Below are positions 1 to 7,784 of a stretch of DNA of 15,000 nucleotides, one piece after another. The position numbers and the translations under genes were made by a program. Location of the stretch: the NCBI GenBank assembly GCA_018398765.1, contig JAHBMJ010005191.1, positions 21,094 to 36,093 of the forward strand, read 5' to 3'. The notes below the pieces were generated by a model. It did not search any database. It saw only the letters and a program-made list of their open reading frames with translations, and had not been told where the DNA came from. The stretch's first letter is position 1. Every line of letters starts with the position of its first letter. The stretch is from Chromera velia (taxonomy: Eukaryota; Sar; Chromeraceae).

Positions 1-554
1 CCCCCCCCCACGGAAAAAGCCGTAGAACCCCTCCTCCCCCAAGAAAAAAGCCCGGAGATGCAGCCTGTCGCTTTTCGGGGCCACTGACGCACGCATGCAT
101 GAGGACGCAGGTTCATGCACGCTTTTCTGGACCATTTGGGACGGGATCTTTCTGGGGCCTTTTTTTGGTAAAAATTGAGTAATCGGGTCTGAAGTCTACC
201 TGACACACGCACATTTGGCGCACATTCAGCCTTTCGGGGCTGGGTGGCCCCGGAAAGCGAAGCGGGGGGCACTTAGAAAATAGAAATACCCCAGCCTGCG
301 TGCATGCATGCACGCGTGCACGCTGTTTTTCAGCAAAAACCCAGCCCCGAAAGGCTGAATGTGCACCAAATATACGTGCATCAGTAATATCAGGTAGACT
401 TCAGATCCGATTACCTGATTTTGCGGCGACCACCAGAAAAGTGTGCGTCGTCATGCATGCGTACGTCAGTGGCCCCGGAAAGTAATAGGCTGCATCCCCG
501 GGCTTTTTTCCTGGGGGAGGGGGGGTTCTGCAGCTTTTCCTACGGGGGGGGGGG
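1..554. repeat. Large imperfect inverted repeat with nested blocks
   Basis: Bases 1-112 pair as an imperfect reverse complement with about 440-554: a C/G run, an AAAAAAG-CCCGG block, a GGGGCCACTGACG block and a GCATGCATGA block are shared. Bases 180-244 pair with 340-412, sharing GGTAGACTTCAGA and CCCAGCCCCGAAAGGCTGAA. The loop is about 245-339. The arms have diverged by substitutions and small indels, so this is an old structure rather than a fresh assembly artefact. No gene is seen. Short open frames here are low-complexity and overlap on both strands. Confidence 0.8.
245..339 (+). repeat. Repeat block, first copy (loop of the inverted repeat)
   Basis: This block reads GGCCCCGGAAAGCGAAGCGG, then a GGGGGGCACTTAGAAAATAG-type stretch, an alternating TGCATGCATGCA core, and CTGTTTTTCAGCAAAAA. 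The same content recurs in reverse complement at 653-734. The core is a run of [11 protein letters not shown] TGCATGCA palindromes. Confidence 0.75.
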
Positions 555-652
555 TCGGCGCAACCACCTGGTTGGCTGGCCGGCGTGCGTCAATCGTGAA
601 GTTCTCATTTTTCTTGCTTTCCGGGGCCGTTCGCAAGCTTGCTTGCGTCAGA

Positions 653-734
653 TTTTTGCTGAAAGACAGCGTGCATGCACGTGGGCTGGGGTCTTTCTGT
701 TTTCTAAGTGCCCCCCGCTTCGCTTTCCGGGGCC
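653..734 (-). repeat. Repeat block, second copy, inverted
   Basis: Reverse complement of 245-339, shortened by about 10 bases within the TGCATGCA core. It shows that the palindromic region belongs to a dispersed repeat family present in both orientations. GC-rich sequence with a CCGCG-CTT-CGCGG hairpin follows at about 770-785. Confidence 0.75.
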
Positions 735-840
735 ACCAGCCCCGCTGCGCCCCATAGCGCCCCCGGCCCGGCCGCGCTTCGCGGGGCGGCGGTGCCATAT
801 GCGGTGCCATGCATCTACCCCCAAAAATGAATTGACGCGC

Positions 841-1173
841 GTCTCCATTAACTAATTTCTCTCTCTCTCGATCTTCCTCTCTCTACAGAAAGCAGTCGCG
901 GTTGCACCAATATGCACCAATCACAGTTCCTTTGTCGGTATTAATCTCTGTACTGAGGGCGATATCGTGCATCTGTGGGGCGTTCTGCCTGCTTCTTCTT
1001 TCGTTTGGTGGCTCTGCCTTCGTCGAGGTGGGCTGAGGGAAGGAGTTGGGTGTCGTCCGTGTATCTTCCTCGCTTCTCGTTTCTCCTCAAATGACTTGAT
1101 CTCTGTGGTTTCCAGGCAGGTTGCAGAGTAGAGAAAGTGTTGGAATATCCTCTCGTAAACGCATCTCTTCATC
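841..1173 (+). other. Upstream region of the protease gene
   Basis: This stretch before the protease ATG holds a CT-rich tract at about 857-888 ending in CTACAG, which could be a branch/acceptor region of a 5' untranslated intron. No TATA box or initiator could be assigned. No alternative coding frame is convincing. Confidence 0.35.
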
Positions 1174-3548
1174 ATGCGGTGCGTTTTCCGTGCTCTACTT
1201 CTCGTCGCCTTTGCTTTCTTCCACCCGGAAGAAGTTCAGGGTGTTCGAGTTGGACTCCGTCAAAAAACAACAGTGGGCACGGGTGCGCATACCGTGAAAC
1301 TCAACAGACAGACATTCTCATTCGAACAGAAGGCTAGTGCACTGAAGACGAAGTACACGTCTTCGGAAAGCTCAAAAGCAGTGCACGCAAGTGAATACTA
1401 CGGACGAATTACTATCGGATCCCCTCCACAGGAATTTTTAGTCGTGTTCGACACAGGCTCAGGAAACCTTCTGATCCCCTCCACAGACTGCTCTTCCACG
1501 GCTTGCACCTCCCATAAACGGTACGACGCCGGCACGTCCAAAAGTGCCAAGCAGGTAGCGTTTGCGGAGAAACCCAATGAGGAGGTCGTGCCGGGGGGAG
1601 ACAGAGACGTGGTGACCATCACCTTCGGCACAGGCGAGATGACCGGGGTGTTTGTTCGCGACCGCGTGTGTGTAGGCACAATCTGCACTATGTGCCACTT
1701 CGTAGCTGCGACCGAGGAGTCAGATGAGCCCTTCTCTCTTGTTCCCTTCGACGGCATCTTCGGCCTCTCTCTGAAGGAGATGTCAGAGGGAGAAGCGTTC
1801 AATATTTTCGACTCCATGACTCAGTCGCGTGTGTTGAAGAGAAACGTGTTTGCGGTTTTCTTCGGGGGGTCCGACCAGGAGGACAGCGAGATCACTTTCG
1901 GAGAATGGAAACCCGAAAGAATGTCGTCCGAACTTTTTTGGGTTCCTGTGAGCCATCCGGGGTATTGGCAGGTCGGGGGGCGGGATCGAATGTGGGCGCC
2001 TGATCGTCTGCCATTCTTGTGTTTTGACTGACACATGCGCGCAAGCATTTTCCCCCTTTTGCTGTTCGTGTAGGTCTTTCCAGTCTTCCTTTAGTTCTCA
2101 CCGCTTTTATTGTTTCTCATTTTGTGACGATTAAGTTTTTCGATTCCTTGAGCCTTGTGTTCCTTTTTCTTGTTCTTGAGGCATTTTGGTCTCCCCCGTC
2201 TTCGTTCATTTCTTTCTGTCCGCATCAGAGGCCTCCATCCGCTTTCCATCCATCGCAATAGAAGCTTAGCCTTCTCTTCGCTTTTGTCGTCTCTGTTCCT
2301 TCTTGTGGAGGTCCTTGCGGTTCTTCACGATGAAGGAAGGATATGCAGTTTCTTTAGACGGAGGCAATTAATTCTGTCTGACTCATAGTGTATGTCTGCC
2401 CCCCGATCGATCTACATGACGCACGCAGGTCGGCATGCAAGACATCGTGATTGGCAACAAGGCGACGGGTCTCTGCGGGGGTCACTCTGGGTGTCAGGTC
2501 GCGGTGGACACGGGCACCAGTCTGATGGCGGGGCCCACGGAGATCATCGATGCGTTGGTGGAGACGCTGGACGTTGCTGCCGACTGTTCCAACTTTGACT
2601 CCCTGCCTGACCTGGGATTCCTCCTGGGGGACCATGTGTTGAACCTGCGGGCAGAGGACTACGTCGAGAAGGGCACGGAGGGTTGCAGCCTCGCGTTGAT
2701 GAGACTGGACGTGCCGCCTCCGAAGGGGCCGCTGTTCATTTTTGGAGACCCGTTTCTTCGAAAATACTGTCAGTCAGTCAGTCTGTCTGTCTGCCTGCAT
2801 GTCTCTCTTTGTGTCTGTCTTACTGCCTGCCTGTCTGTTTTGTCTGTCTGACACTGAGTCGAGCGAAGGAAAGAAAGGAAAAGAAGGAATACATGGTCTG
2901 TCAGTCTGCCTGTGTTGTCTGTCTGTGAGGGAGAAGAAGAAGAAGAAACAAATAGTCTGTCTGGTTGGGTCTCGTCTTCCCGTGCGCCTCCTGAGAAACA
3001 CTTCGCACATAAAGTGGTTGGCCTGGCTTTCGCTAGTCTTCGGCTGTCGTTCTTTCAGTACATCTGTGTGGCTCTCGCTCTGTCTGCCTCCGTGCATGCC
3101 TGTATGGCTGCCTGTTTGTGTGAGAGAGACACGAAGACAATTTGAGGAGGAAACAAAGGAATGAAAACGAAATGACGAACAAAACGGCAAAGCGAATTTC
3201 TCATCCTCTCTCTCGATCTCCCTTCCCCGCCCCCCTTTCTCTCTCCTCTCTCTTTGAGTGTTTGTCCGAGCGCGCGCATGCATGTGAACATGTATTTGTG
3301 TGTGCGGTAAATGCGTGTGCGTGTCTATGCGTGTACGTGCATGTGTATGTGTGTTTTTGCGTACACGCATACGTATGGCTGTCAGTGCGTGTGTATGTCT
3401 ATGCGCGTGCCTGTGTGTGTGTGTTTTCGAATGTTTGTGTGTGTGTCAATCAGTATGTGGGGGAAGGGGCGGGGGGGAGGGGGTGGTGGTAGTTAGATTT
3501 GTGAGAGTGTGCAAATGTTTGTGTGTGGATGTGTGGATGTGTGGATGC

Positions 3549-3587
<39 letters not shown>

Positions 3588-3762
3588 CGTGCGTGCAGAC
3601 ACGGTGTACGACAGAGACTCCCTGAAGGTCGGTTTTGCCCTCGCCAACCACCCTCAACAGCCGCTGCCAGCCACAATGCTGGTCTCTGTCGACTCTCTGG
3701 ACTCTCTGGAGACGGGAACGCAGAGGGAGGCGTTCATCCAGCAGAGAGCGGAGACGCTTTAG
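1174..3762 (+). CDS. Secreted pepsin-family (A1) aspartyl protease, three exons
   Basis: Exons 1174-1971, 2429-2768 and 3599-3762 join in phase to 433 residues, TAG stop at 3760-3762. Residues 1-23 form a signal peptide (basic start, LLLVAFAFF core, cleavage near VQG). Residues 24 to about 70 are a short propeptide, and the mature enzyme starts near YYGRITIG. The catalytic aspartates are D93 (DTGSGN) and D293 (VDTGTS). Cysteine pairs match the three pepsin disulfides: C106/C111, C282/C288, C319/C352. The C-terminal lobe motif [18 protein letters not shown] reads cleanly across intron 2, and [16 protein letters not shown] across intron 1, which fixes both introns. The usual flap tyrosine is Phe (F151 in ITFGTG). 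A 38-residue tail follows GFALA. The family cleaves peptide bonds in acidic secretory or endosomal compartments. In coccidia the relatives are eimepsin and the ASP proteases, but the exact orthologue cannot be named here. The start is the first ATG before the signal peptide. Confidence 0.93.
1972..2428 (+). other. Intron 1 of the protease gene
   Basis: GT-AG intron of 457 bases, phase 0, between codons Q266 and V267. The donor is CAG|GTCGGG and the acceptor ACGCAG|GTCGGC. It is T-rich, with an in-frame stop soon after the donor (TGA near 2029). Both junctions lie in the same 9-mer GCAGGTCGG (1968-1976 and 2425-2433). Confidence 0.9.
2769..3598 (+). other. Intron 2 of the protease gene, microsatellite-rich
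   Basis: GT-AG intron of 830 bases, phase 1, splitting codon Y380. The donor TACT|GTCAGTCAG lies at the start of a CAGT/CTGT repeat tract (2769-2860), and the acceptor GTGCAG|ACACGG lies at the end of a (GT)n(CGTG)n tract. A CT-rich block is at 3205-3253. Long open frames here on both strands are microsatellite translations, not genes. Confidence 0.9.
3552..3596 (+). repeat. (TG)n then (CGTG)3 microsatellite at a 3' splice site
   Basis: Alternating TG from about 3552 to 3583, followed by CGTG units running directly into the CAG acceptor of protease intron 2. Related GTGT- and GTGC-rich sequence extends upstream to about 3295. Confidence 0.9.
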
Positions 3763-4460
3763 ATCGTTCGTTCGTTCTTTCGTTGAGTCTCTGCATTCTG
3801 CTCTTCTGTGGGAATTGAGGTGGGGAAGGCGGTGGTGTGAGGGGGGGCAGGAGCGAGACGAAAACGACGGACGGGCGGGAGGGTTCCTCAAATGAAAACG
3901 AATGCACAGAGAAGTAGAGGCAGGAAGTGCGTGCGTCGAATTCGGTCTTTGAAAACTTCTTTTTTTGTGTTGGAAGGTAATTCAGTCGGAATAGAGAAAA
4001 AAGAGGAGAAAAGAGGAGAGGCATTCAAAGGACTTCATCTGTGTGTGCGTGTGTGTATGACTTGTGTGCGTGATGCTGCGTTCGTTGTCACTGTGTGAGG
4101 GGGTGGTGGGCCGAGCGACGAGAAGGACGCACACACGCACAAATCTGACCATACTGGTAGGGTTGTTTGTTTGCTCGTTTGTGTGTGTTGACGGGAGAGA
4201 CGAATCGAAAAGAAAGTTGAGAGAGGATCATTTCCTTCCCAAATCAAAAGAAGAAGAAAGAAAGGCAAAAGGGAGTGGGACGGGAAATGGAGGGATTGGG
4301 GCCTAGCTTCTCTTTCCCCCTCTCCTCTCCTCTCCTCTCCTCACAAATTCTGAAGTCTTCGTTCGGTCTCTTTCATACGATCGATGAATTAGACAAGCTA
4401 GGCGTCTTTCTTCAGGAAGTGACCGTTTCGTCGGTCTTCCCATCCGTCGATCCTGTATGA
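3763..4460. other. Intergenic region after the protease, no gene seen
   Basis: The protease 3' untranslated region starts with a CGTTCGTTCGTTC-type repeat (3765-3785). Purine-rich, GT-rich and (TCTCC)n low-complexity DNA follows. Short open frames on both strands match these tracts and show no recognisable domain. Confidence 0.5.
4321..4342 (+). repeat. (TCTCC)4 pentanucleotide microsatellite
   Basis: Four tandem TCTCC units followed by TC, inside a wider pyrimidine tract that begins near 4310. Confidence 0.9.
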
Positions 4461-4819
4461 TGCATGCCTCTCCGACAGTCCCCGTCCCTTTCCCTCAGAC
4501 GCGCGCGCTCATGCATTCGTGCACAGCGCCTTTCTCTCAATTGATAAAGCTTGCGTCAATGTCGCATGACGAAGCATTTCTGTGAGAACCAAGTTGCAGT
4601 GAAGCGATGGAGATTAACCGACGTTTGCCAAATCATGGCACCATTGTAACTGGCTTATTCTCCCACATCCCCTTCAAACTTTAAATAAAATGTTCCTCTA
4701 AAACTTTGTGTAGCGCTACTAGCTGCAGTGACCGATTCAGTGCTAGATTCAGTGATATTAATTAACGTATTTGCTGATCGTATTACTCAATCTAGTACTC
4801 AATCAGGTTCATACTGTTG
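4461..4819. other. Intergenic region, no gene seen
   Basis: Begins with a GATGCATGCC palindromic motif and a GCGCGCGC run (about 4500-4508), then becomes AT-rich. Tandem-like pieces are visible (ATTCAGTG twice at 4725-4755, TACTCAATC twice at 4784-4806). AATAAA-like sequence at 4683-4688 could serve as a polyadenylation signal, but nothing supports its use. Confidence 0.4.
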
Positions 4820-5162
4820 ATCTGTATAGACTAGCGCCTAGGAGGAAGCCGTCTAGTCTCACGATCTATAGACCTTCTGTGCGAGACTAGCGCCTAGGAG
4901 GAGGCCGTCTAGTCTCGTACAGAAGGTCTATAGATCTCAGTTACGTGAGTGTGTCAATCTAGCTATTCTCCTCCAATCCTTTCATCAGGCAAGGATAAAG
5001 CTGACTGTAATCGTATAAGATATCGATCTGTGCAGGACTGGCAGGGCAAATGCCGTAGCCCCCAGCCATACGCGCACTTGAAAGGCAGACATGCCATAGC
5101 CACGGTACGGTACTGGCGGTCACGCTGCTTCTGATCCATTGTGGGCCCACCGTGGTATACAA
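4820..5162 (+). repeat. Dispersed repeat, copy A
   Basis: From GACTAGCGCCTAGGAGGAGG (4885) to about 5160 this aligns throughout with 7342-7610: shared blocks include AGAAGGTCTATAGATCTC, AATCTAGCTATTCTCCTCCA, GATATCGATCTGTGCAGGAC and GGTCACGCTGCTT. Copy A carries an extra inverted segment at its left end, so its start is at 4820-4826. It begins TGTATA and ends near TATACA, an LTR-like TG...CA pattern, but it is short and no target-site duplication was found for this copy. Confidence 0.85.
4863..4936. repeat. 28-bp-arm hairpin inside repeat copy A
   Basis: Arm 4863-4890 and arm 4909-4936 are reverse complements with one mismatch, around an 18-base loop (CGCCTAGGAGGAGGCCGT) that itself can pair GCCT with AGGC. 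The smaller hairpin with the same loop precedes it at 4828-4859. Copy B (7342 onward) has only the inner 13-14 bp of this stem. Confidence 0.9.
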
Positions 5163-5286
5163 CACGAATTACTTTCTCTTTTTTTCTGTTTTCTTTCTTT
5201 CTTTTTCTCTTATTTTTTCTCTTCTTCTTTCTCCTCTTTCTTTTTGAAATTCTCAATCTGTCTGTCTCAGACAGTCTTTCTCTCTT

Positions 5287-5331
<45 letters not shown>

Positions 5332-5626
5332 TTCATTGATTGTTTGTTTGCTAGTTTTTCTTTCATGTTTCTTTCGATTTCTCTGAAGAGAGAAACAATG
5401 AAAGAAGAGAGAAAACAGTGAAAGGAACGTTGAAGAGTGAGGAGAGGGATAGAAAAGAGAATAAACCAACTGCTTTCTTTTTTTTGGACATACCACGTTC
5501 TGTCAGAAAAAGTCTGAAAAGACTTGAACGGTGCGATCAAGAATAACAAAACAAAAAGAAATTCATGTAAAAAGAAAGGAACATACGATGCTTCTTTACA
5601 CCCCATTACATCCAATTAATAAAAAT
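5163..5626. repeat. Pyrimidine-rich low-complexity region with (CT)n
   Basis: Dominated by TTTCT/CTTT repeats and a (TC)n run at about 5290-5323, then a purine-rich stretch. Frames here encode runs of Phe/Leu/Ser on one strand and Arg/Glu/Lys on the other, as microsatellites do. No gene is seen. Confidence 0.8.
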
Positions 5627-6116
5627 TCAAGAATACTGGGAACATCCCTTTTGGCAGCCCAAACGATGACAACCCGGACACAGGGTTGCGTCTTTGGGCT
5701 TGGAATCCGAACCACCCCCCAGGCAGCACTGCTAAATCCACCCAGTAATGGTACCCGACAAATCCTTTTCGGACCACCTTTTGAGACGGACTTTCCTATT
5801 GTCGTTGCAATGACAGATATGATACTGAGCCGGAGGTTCTTCTTCTTGGCCTGATTCTTGGGAAGGAAGGAGAAAGCAGGTTCACGCTCAGCCTAGTGCA
5901 AGAAAAGTGGGCTCTTCCCTTGCTACATCAGCCTGCAGCTGTTTCCGCATTGCTTTGCGGGCTGCCTTTTTCTGTGCGTTGACTTTGTTCTTCTTCGCTT
6001 AAGACACGCGAGAAGATGAATCGTCACCAGCCTTGAAAGGGGCATCCCCCACTTCAGAGCTTGCACAGGAAACACATTCGTTGAAAGAGGGAGTGACACC
6101 CTCAGGACTGAAAGGC
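5627..6116 (-). pseudogene. Possible decayed or unspliced continuation of the 6117-7031 frame
   Basis: Just past the TAA that ends the 304-codon frame, the neighbouring minus-strand frame (offset one base) reads coherently to 5627. It passes a stretch near FSPEGVTPSFNECVSC, a lysine-rich helix-like stretch (AKKNKVNAQKKAARKAMRKQ) and a Cys-rich end (YHICHCNDN, then LCPGCHRLGCQKGC). It is interrupted by TAA at 5999-6001, TGA at 5888-5890 and 5882-5884, and TAG at 5732-5734. Another minus frame is open for about 99 codons over 5596-5893. Either this is a mutated coding tail, exons with unresolved introns, or chance. The number of stops is not far below random expectation, so confidence is low. 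Confidence 0.3.
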
Positions 6117-7031
6117 TTAATTGTCTTCCGCAGCGGCATTATTAGAGATGGGATCCGGAGAAAGTGTTTCTGCGCTTACATGCCAAGAGGAACTCTCGAC
6201 AACCCCTGCGTCAGAAGATGTTACAGTAGACACTGTTTCCTTAGCGCTCATGAGATGGTGCTCATGCCTGGTCGCTGAAGGAATGTTTGACTTGGAAGGA
6301 ATGGTGGTGAGAGTCGCACCATGTGGATCGCTGTTGGGCGCTGGCATGAGTGTGAATACTAGACTAAGTATGGATGGGTGTGCAGTAGGGGAGATGGGAA
6401 AGCAGGGATTGGCAGGGAAATGAGAGGACCAATCCTCAGCGCTCATGCTGGCAGCACGCCCTATCGCTTGAGGACAGACCTGAGGCTCGTCAACGGAATC
6501 AGAAATATGTGGCTCGGGAGGCTGCTCATCGAAGGGTGGGAGGGAAGAAACTGGGATGAAGGTTCTTTGGTCATGCTGTCTTCGTCGGTGCAGAAATGAG
6601 GAAGAACATGGAGACGAAGTCATGGGATATTCTGCGACTCCAAAAGAAAAAACGGTTTGCAATTTCTTTTCGAGAGGCCAGGAGACGCACTTTTTTGGGG
6701 GGGAAGAAACGACTGCTTCGCTCTTCACAATCTGCTTGAATCCAAAGCCTCTAGGTGCTAGTGGCTGCTTCTGCGCTTTCTTTGATTTACGCCCTCGTGA
6801 ACCTCGAGTCCCACATAGGGTTCTGCGTCGACCTGGGGCACTCGATAAAGGCACACTTGGGGAGATAAGACGGGTCCCCAAAAAAGAAGAAAGAAACGAC
6901 AGCGCAGTGGTCGCCACATCAACAAATTGATCTTTGTGCATTTGCACAGCCCGTGTCCTCAAAAGGGCAGTAGAACAAACGTTTTGAAGCTTGATCACCT
7001 CGGTGATAATATCACCGGACAAGACGGTCAT
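6117..7031 (-). CDS. Hypothetical protein with a PNUTS-like PP1-docking motif
   Basis: An uninterrupted 304-codon frame from an ATG at 7031 to a TAA at 6117-6119, too long for chance at this base composition. Residues 1-52 are predicted helical (GDIITEVIKLQNVCSTALL, then DQFVDVATTALSFLSSFL). They could be part of a helical bundle such as a TFIIS-N/LW-like or histone-fold-like domain, but this is speculative. Residues 68-88 are a basic, NLS-like stretch (GRRR...RGRKSKKAQK). Residues 114-130 (KCVSWPLEKKLQTVFSF) match the layout of the PP1-binding segment of human PNUTS: an RVxF-type CVSW, eight residues, a hydrophobic pair VF, then F two positions on. The remainder is Ser/Pro-rich and probably disordered. 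The frame may be one exon of a longer gene, or a gene remnant lying between two copies of a dispersed repeat. No orthologue is named with confidence. Confidence 0.55.
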   Translation of the reverse strand: MTVLSGDIITEVIKLQNVCSTALLRTRAVQMHKDQFVDVATTALSFLSSFLGTRLISPSVPLSSAPGRRRTLCGTRGSRGRKSKKAQKQPLAPRGFGFKQIVKSEAVVSSPPKKCVSWPLEKKLQTVFSFGVAEYPMTSSPCSSSFLHRRRQHDQRTFIPVSSLPPFDEQPPEPHISDSVDEPQVCPQAIGRAASMSAEDWSSHFPANPCFPISPTAHPSILSLVFTLMPAPNSDPHGATLTTIPSKSNIPSATRHEHHLMSAKETVSTVTSSDAGVVESSSWHVSAETLSPDPISNNAAAEDN

Positions 7032-7336
7032 CCCAAAGCAGTCAAAGGAAAAAAACGGGCTAGCGAACGAAGGAAAATCTCACCGTGACATACCGTGACC
7101 ATGCTTATAAACTCCAGAAGAGATGTTTGGACAAAAAAAAAAATTCTCGGAGTTCTGCAAGAGAAGCGCGTCAGTGCATCAACTCAGATCCTAAGAGAAT
7201 GAGGGGACCTGCTGCAGAGTAAATGTGCACAAAGACCCCAGGTATGTTCAGAATCTCAGAGAGGAGACGGCGAGCAAAGGACGACTACTATTTCCTAGGC
7301 TATTTCCTGGATCTATTGAACCAGCTCTGCTACCAT
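7032..7336. other. Region between the 304-codon frame and repeat copy B
   Basis: If the minus-strand frame is a gene, this is its 5' side. On that strand CACG|GTATGT and ACG|GTGAGA are donor-like sequences at about 7080-7095, and TTCGCTAG just before the frame is a possible acceptor, so a small 5' intron is conceivable but unproven. A TGA in the same frame lies about 16 codons upstream of the ATG. An A-run of about 11 lies at 7132-7143. No gene is seen on the plus strand. Confidence 0.35.
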
Positions 7337-7613
7337 AATCTGTATAAACTAGCGCCTAGGAGGAGGCCGTCTAGTCTTATACAGAAGGTCTATAGATCTC
7401 GGTTACGTAAGTCTGTTAATCTAGCTATTCTCCTCCAATCCTCTCATCAGGTAAGGATGAAGCTGACTGCAATTGCATGAGATATCGATCTGTGCAGGAC
7501 TGGCAGGGCAAATGTCATAGCCCCCAGCTGTACGCACACTTGAAACGCGGACATGCTATAGCCGGCGGTCACGCTGCTTTTGATCCATTATGGGCCTACT
7601 GTGGCACATAATA
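7337..7613 (+). repeat. Dispersed repeat, copy B
   Basis: Direct copy of 4820-5162 in the same orientation, about 2.5 kb away, roughly 85-90% similar by eye. It starts CTGTATAAACTAGCG and ends near GTGGCAC. The left end forms a 13-14 bp hairpin around the loop CGCCTAGGAGGAGGCCGT. It is bordered on both sides by ATAAT (7336-7340 region and just after GTGGCAC), a possible 5-bp target duplication, though AT-rich and therefore weak. Confidence 0.8.
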
Positions 7614-7776
7614 ACTCTAACTATGACTATCTAGACGGCTATAAACATAAGTGATTAGGATTAGGATTTATGTTCCGGGTTGCTCCGCGGTCCACTGCCG
7701 GGCCTCGACTTACACCGACAAGTGATAAGTAATTTATTGGTGCCCTTAAGCACTGTCACCATTTTATCTTGTAGAG
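7614..7776. other. AT-rich spacer, no gene seen
   Basis: Contains GATTAGGATTAGGATTTATG at 7652-7671 (a tandem-like stretch) and a short GC-richer piece around GGGTTGCTCCGCGGTCCACT. No coding frame or RNA gene is supported. Confidence 0.4.
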
Positions 7777-7784
7777 GTCGCCCC
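7777..7784. repeat. Left 8-bp target-site duplication of the hAT-type element
   Basis: GTCGCCCC, identical to 8244-8251 on the other side of the element. The GC-rich target contrasts with the AT-rich insert, which makes a chance match unlikely. Confidence 0.88.

Noticed and set aside
421-855. 144-codon plus and 114-codon minus frames near the left edge
   Set aside because: They lie in inverted GC-rich repeats, overlap on both strands, and show no domain or codon bias.
1398-1817. 139-codon antisense frame within protease exon 1
   Set aside because: A shadow of a strongly coding exon; the sense strand carries signal peptide, catalytic motif and disulfides.
2774-3492. Long open frames on both strands inside protease intron 2
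   Set aside because: They translate CTGT, GT and CT microsatellites into Ser/Val/Cys or Thr/His repeats, and they lie inside an intron fixed by conserved protease motifs on each side.
3300-3891. 172- and 132-codon frames over 3300-3891
   Set aside because: They are built mainly from the (TG)n tract and from out-of-frame reading of protease exon 3.
4963-5615. Frames rich in Arg/Glu/Lys or Phe/Leu/Ser over 4963-5615
   Set aside because: Translations of (CT)n and TTTC repeats.
6117-7031. Histone-fold (CENP-like) identity for the N-terminus
   Set aside because: The helix lengths are suggestive, but there is no first helix and no diagnostic residues; the PP1-motif evidence is stronger and points to a different kind of protein.
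4823-7610. Complete LTR retrotransposon
   Set aside because: The repeats are direct and begin TG, but there is no primer-binding site, polypurine tract, protease, reverse transcriptase or integrase motif between them, and no shared flanking duplication.
7652-7671. Interstitial telomere repeat
   Set aside because: Only about two GATTAG-like units, not matching the TTTAGGG-type repeat expected in coccidia.
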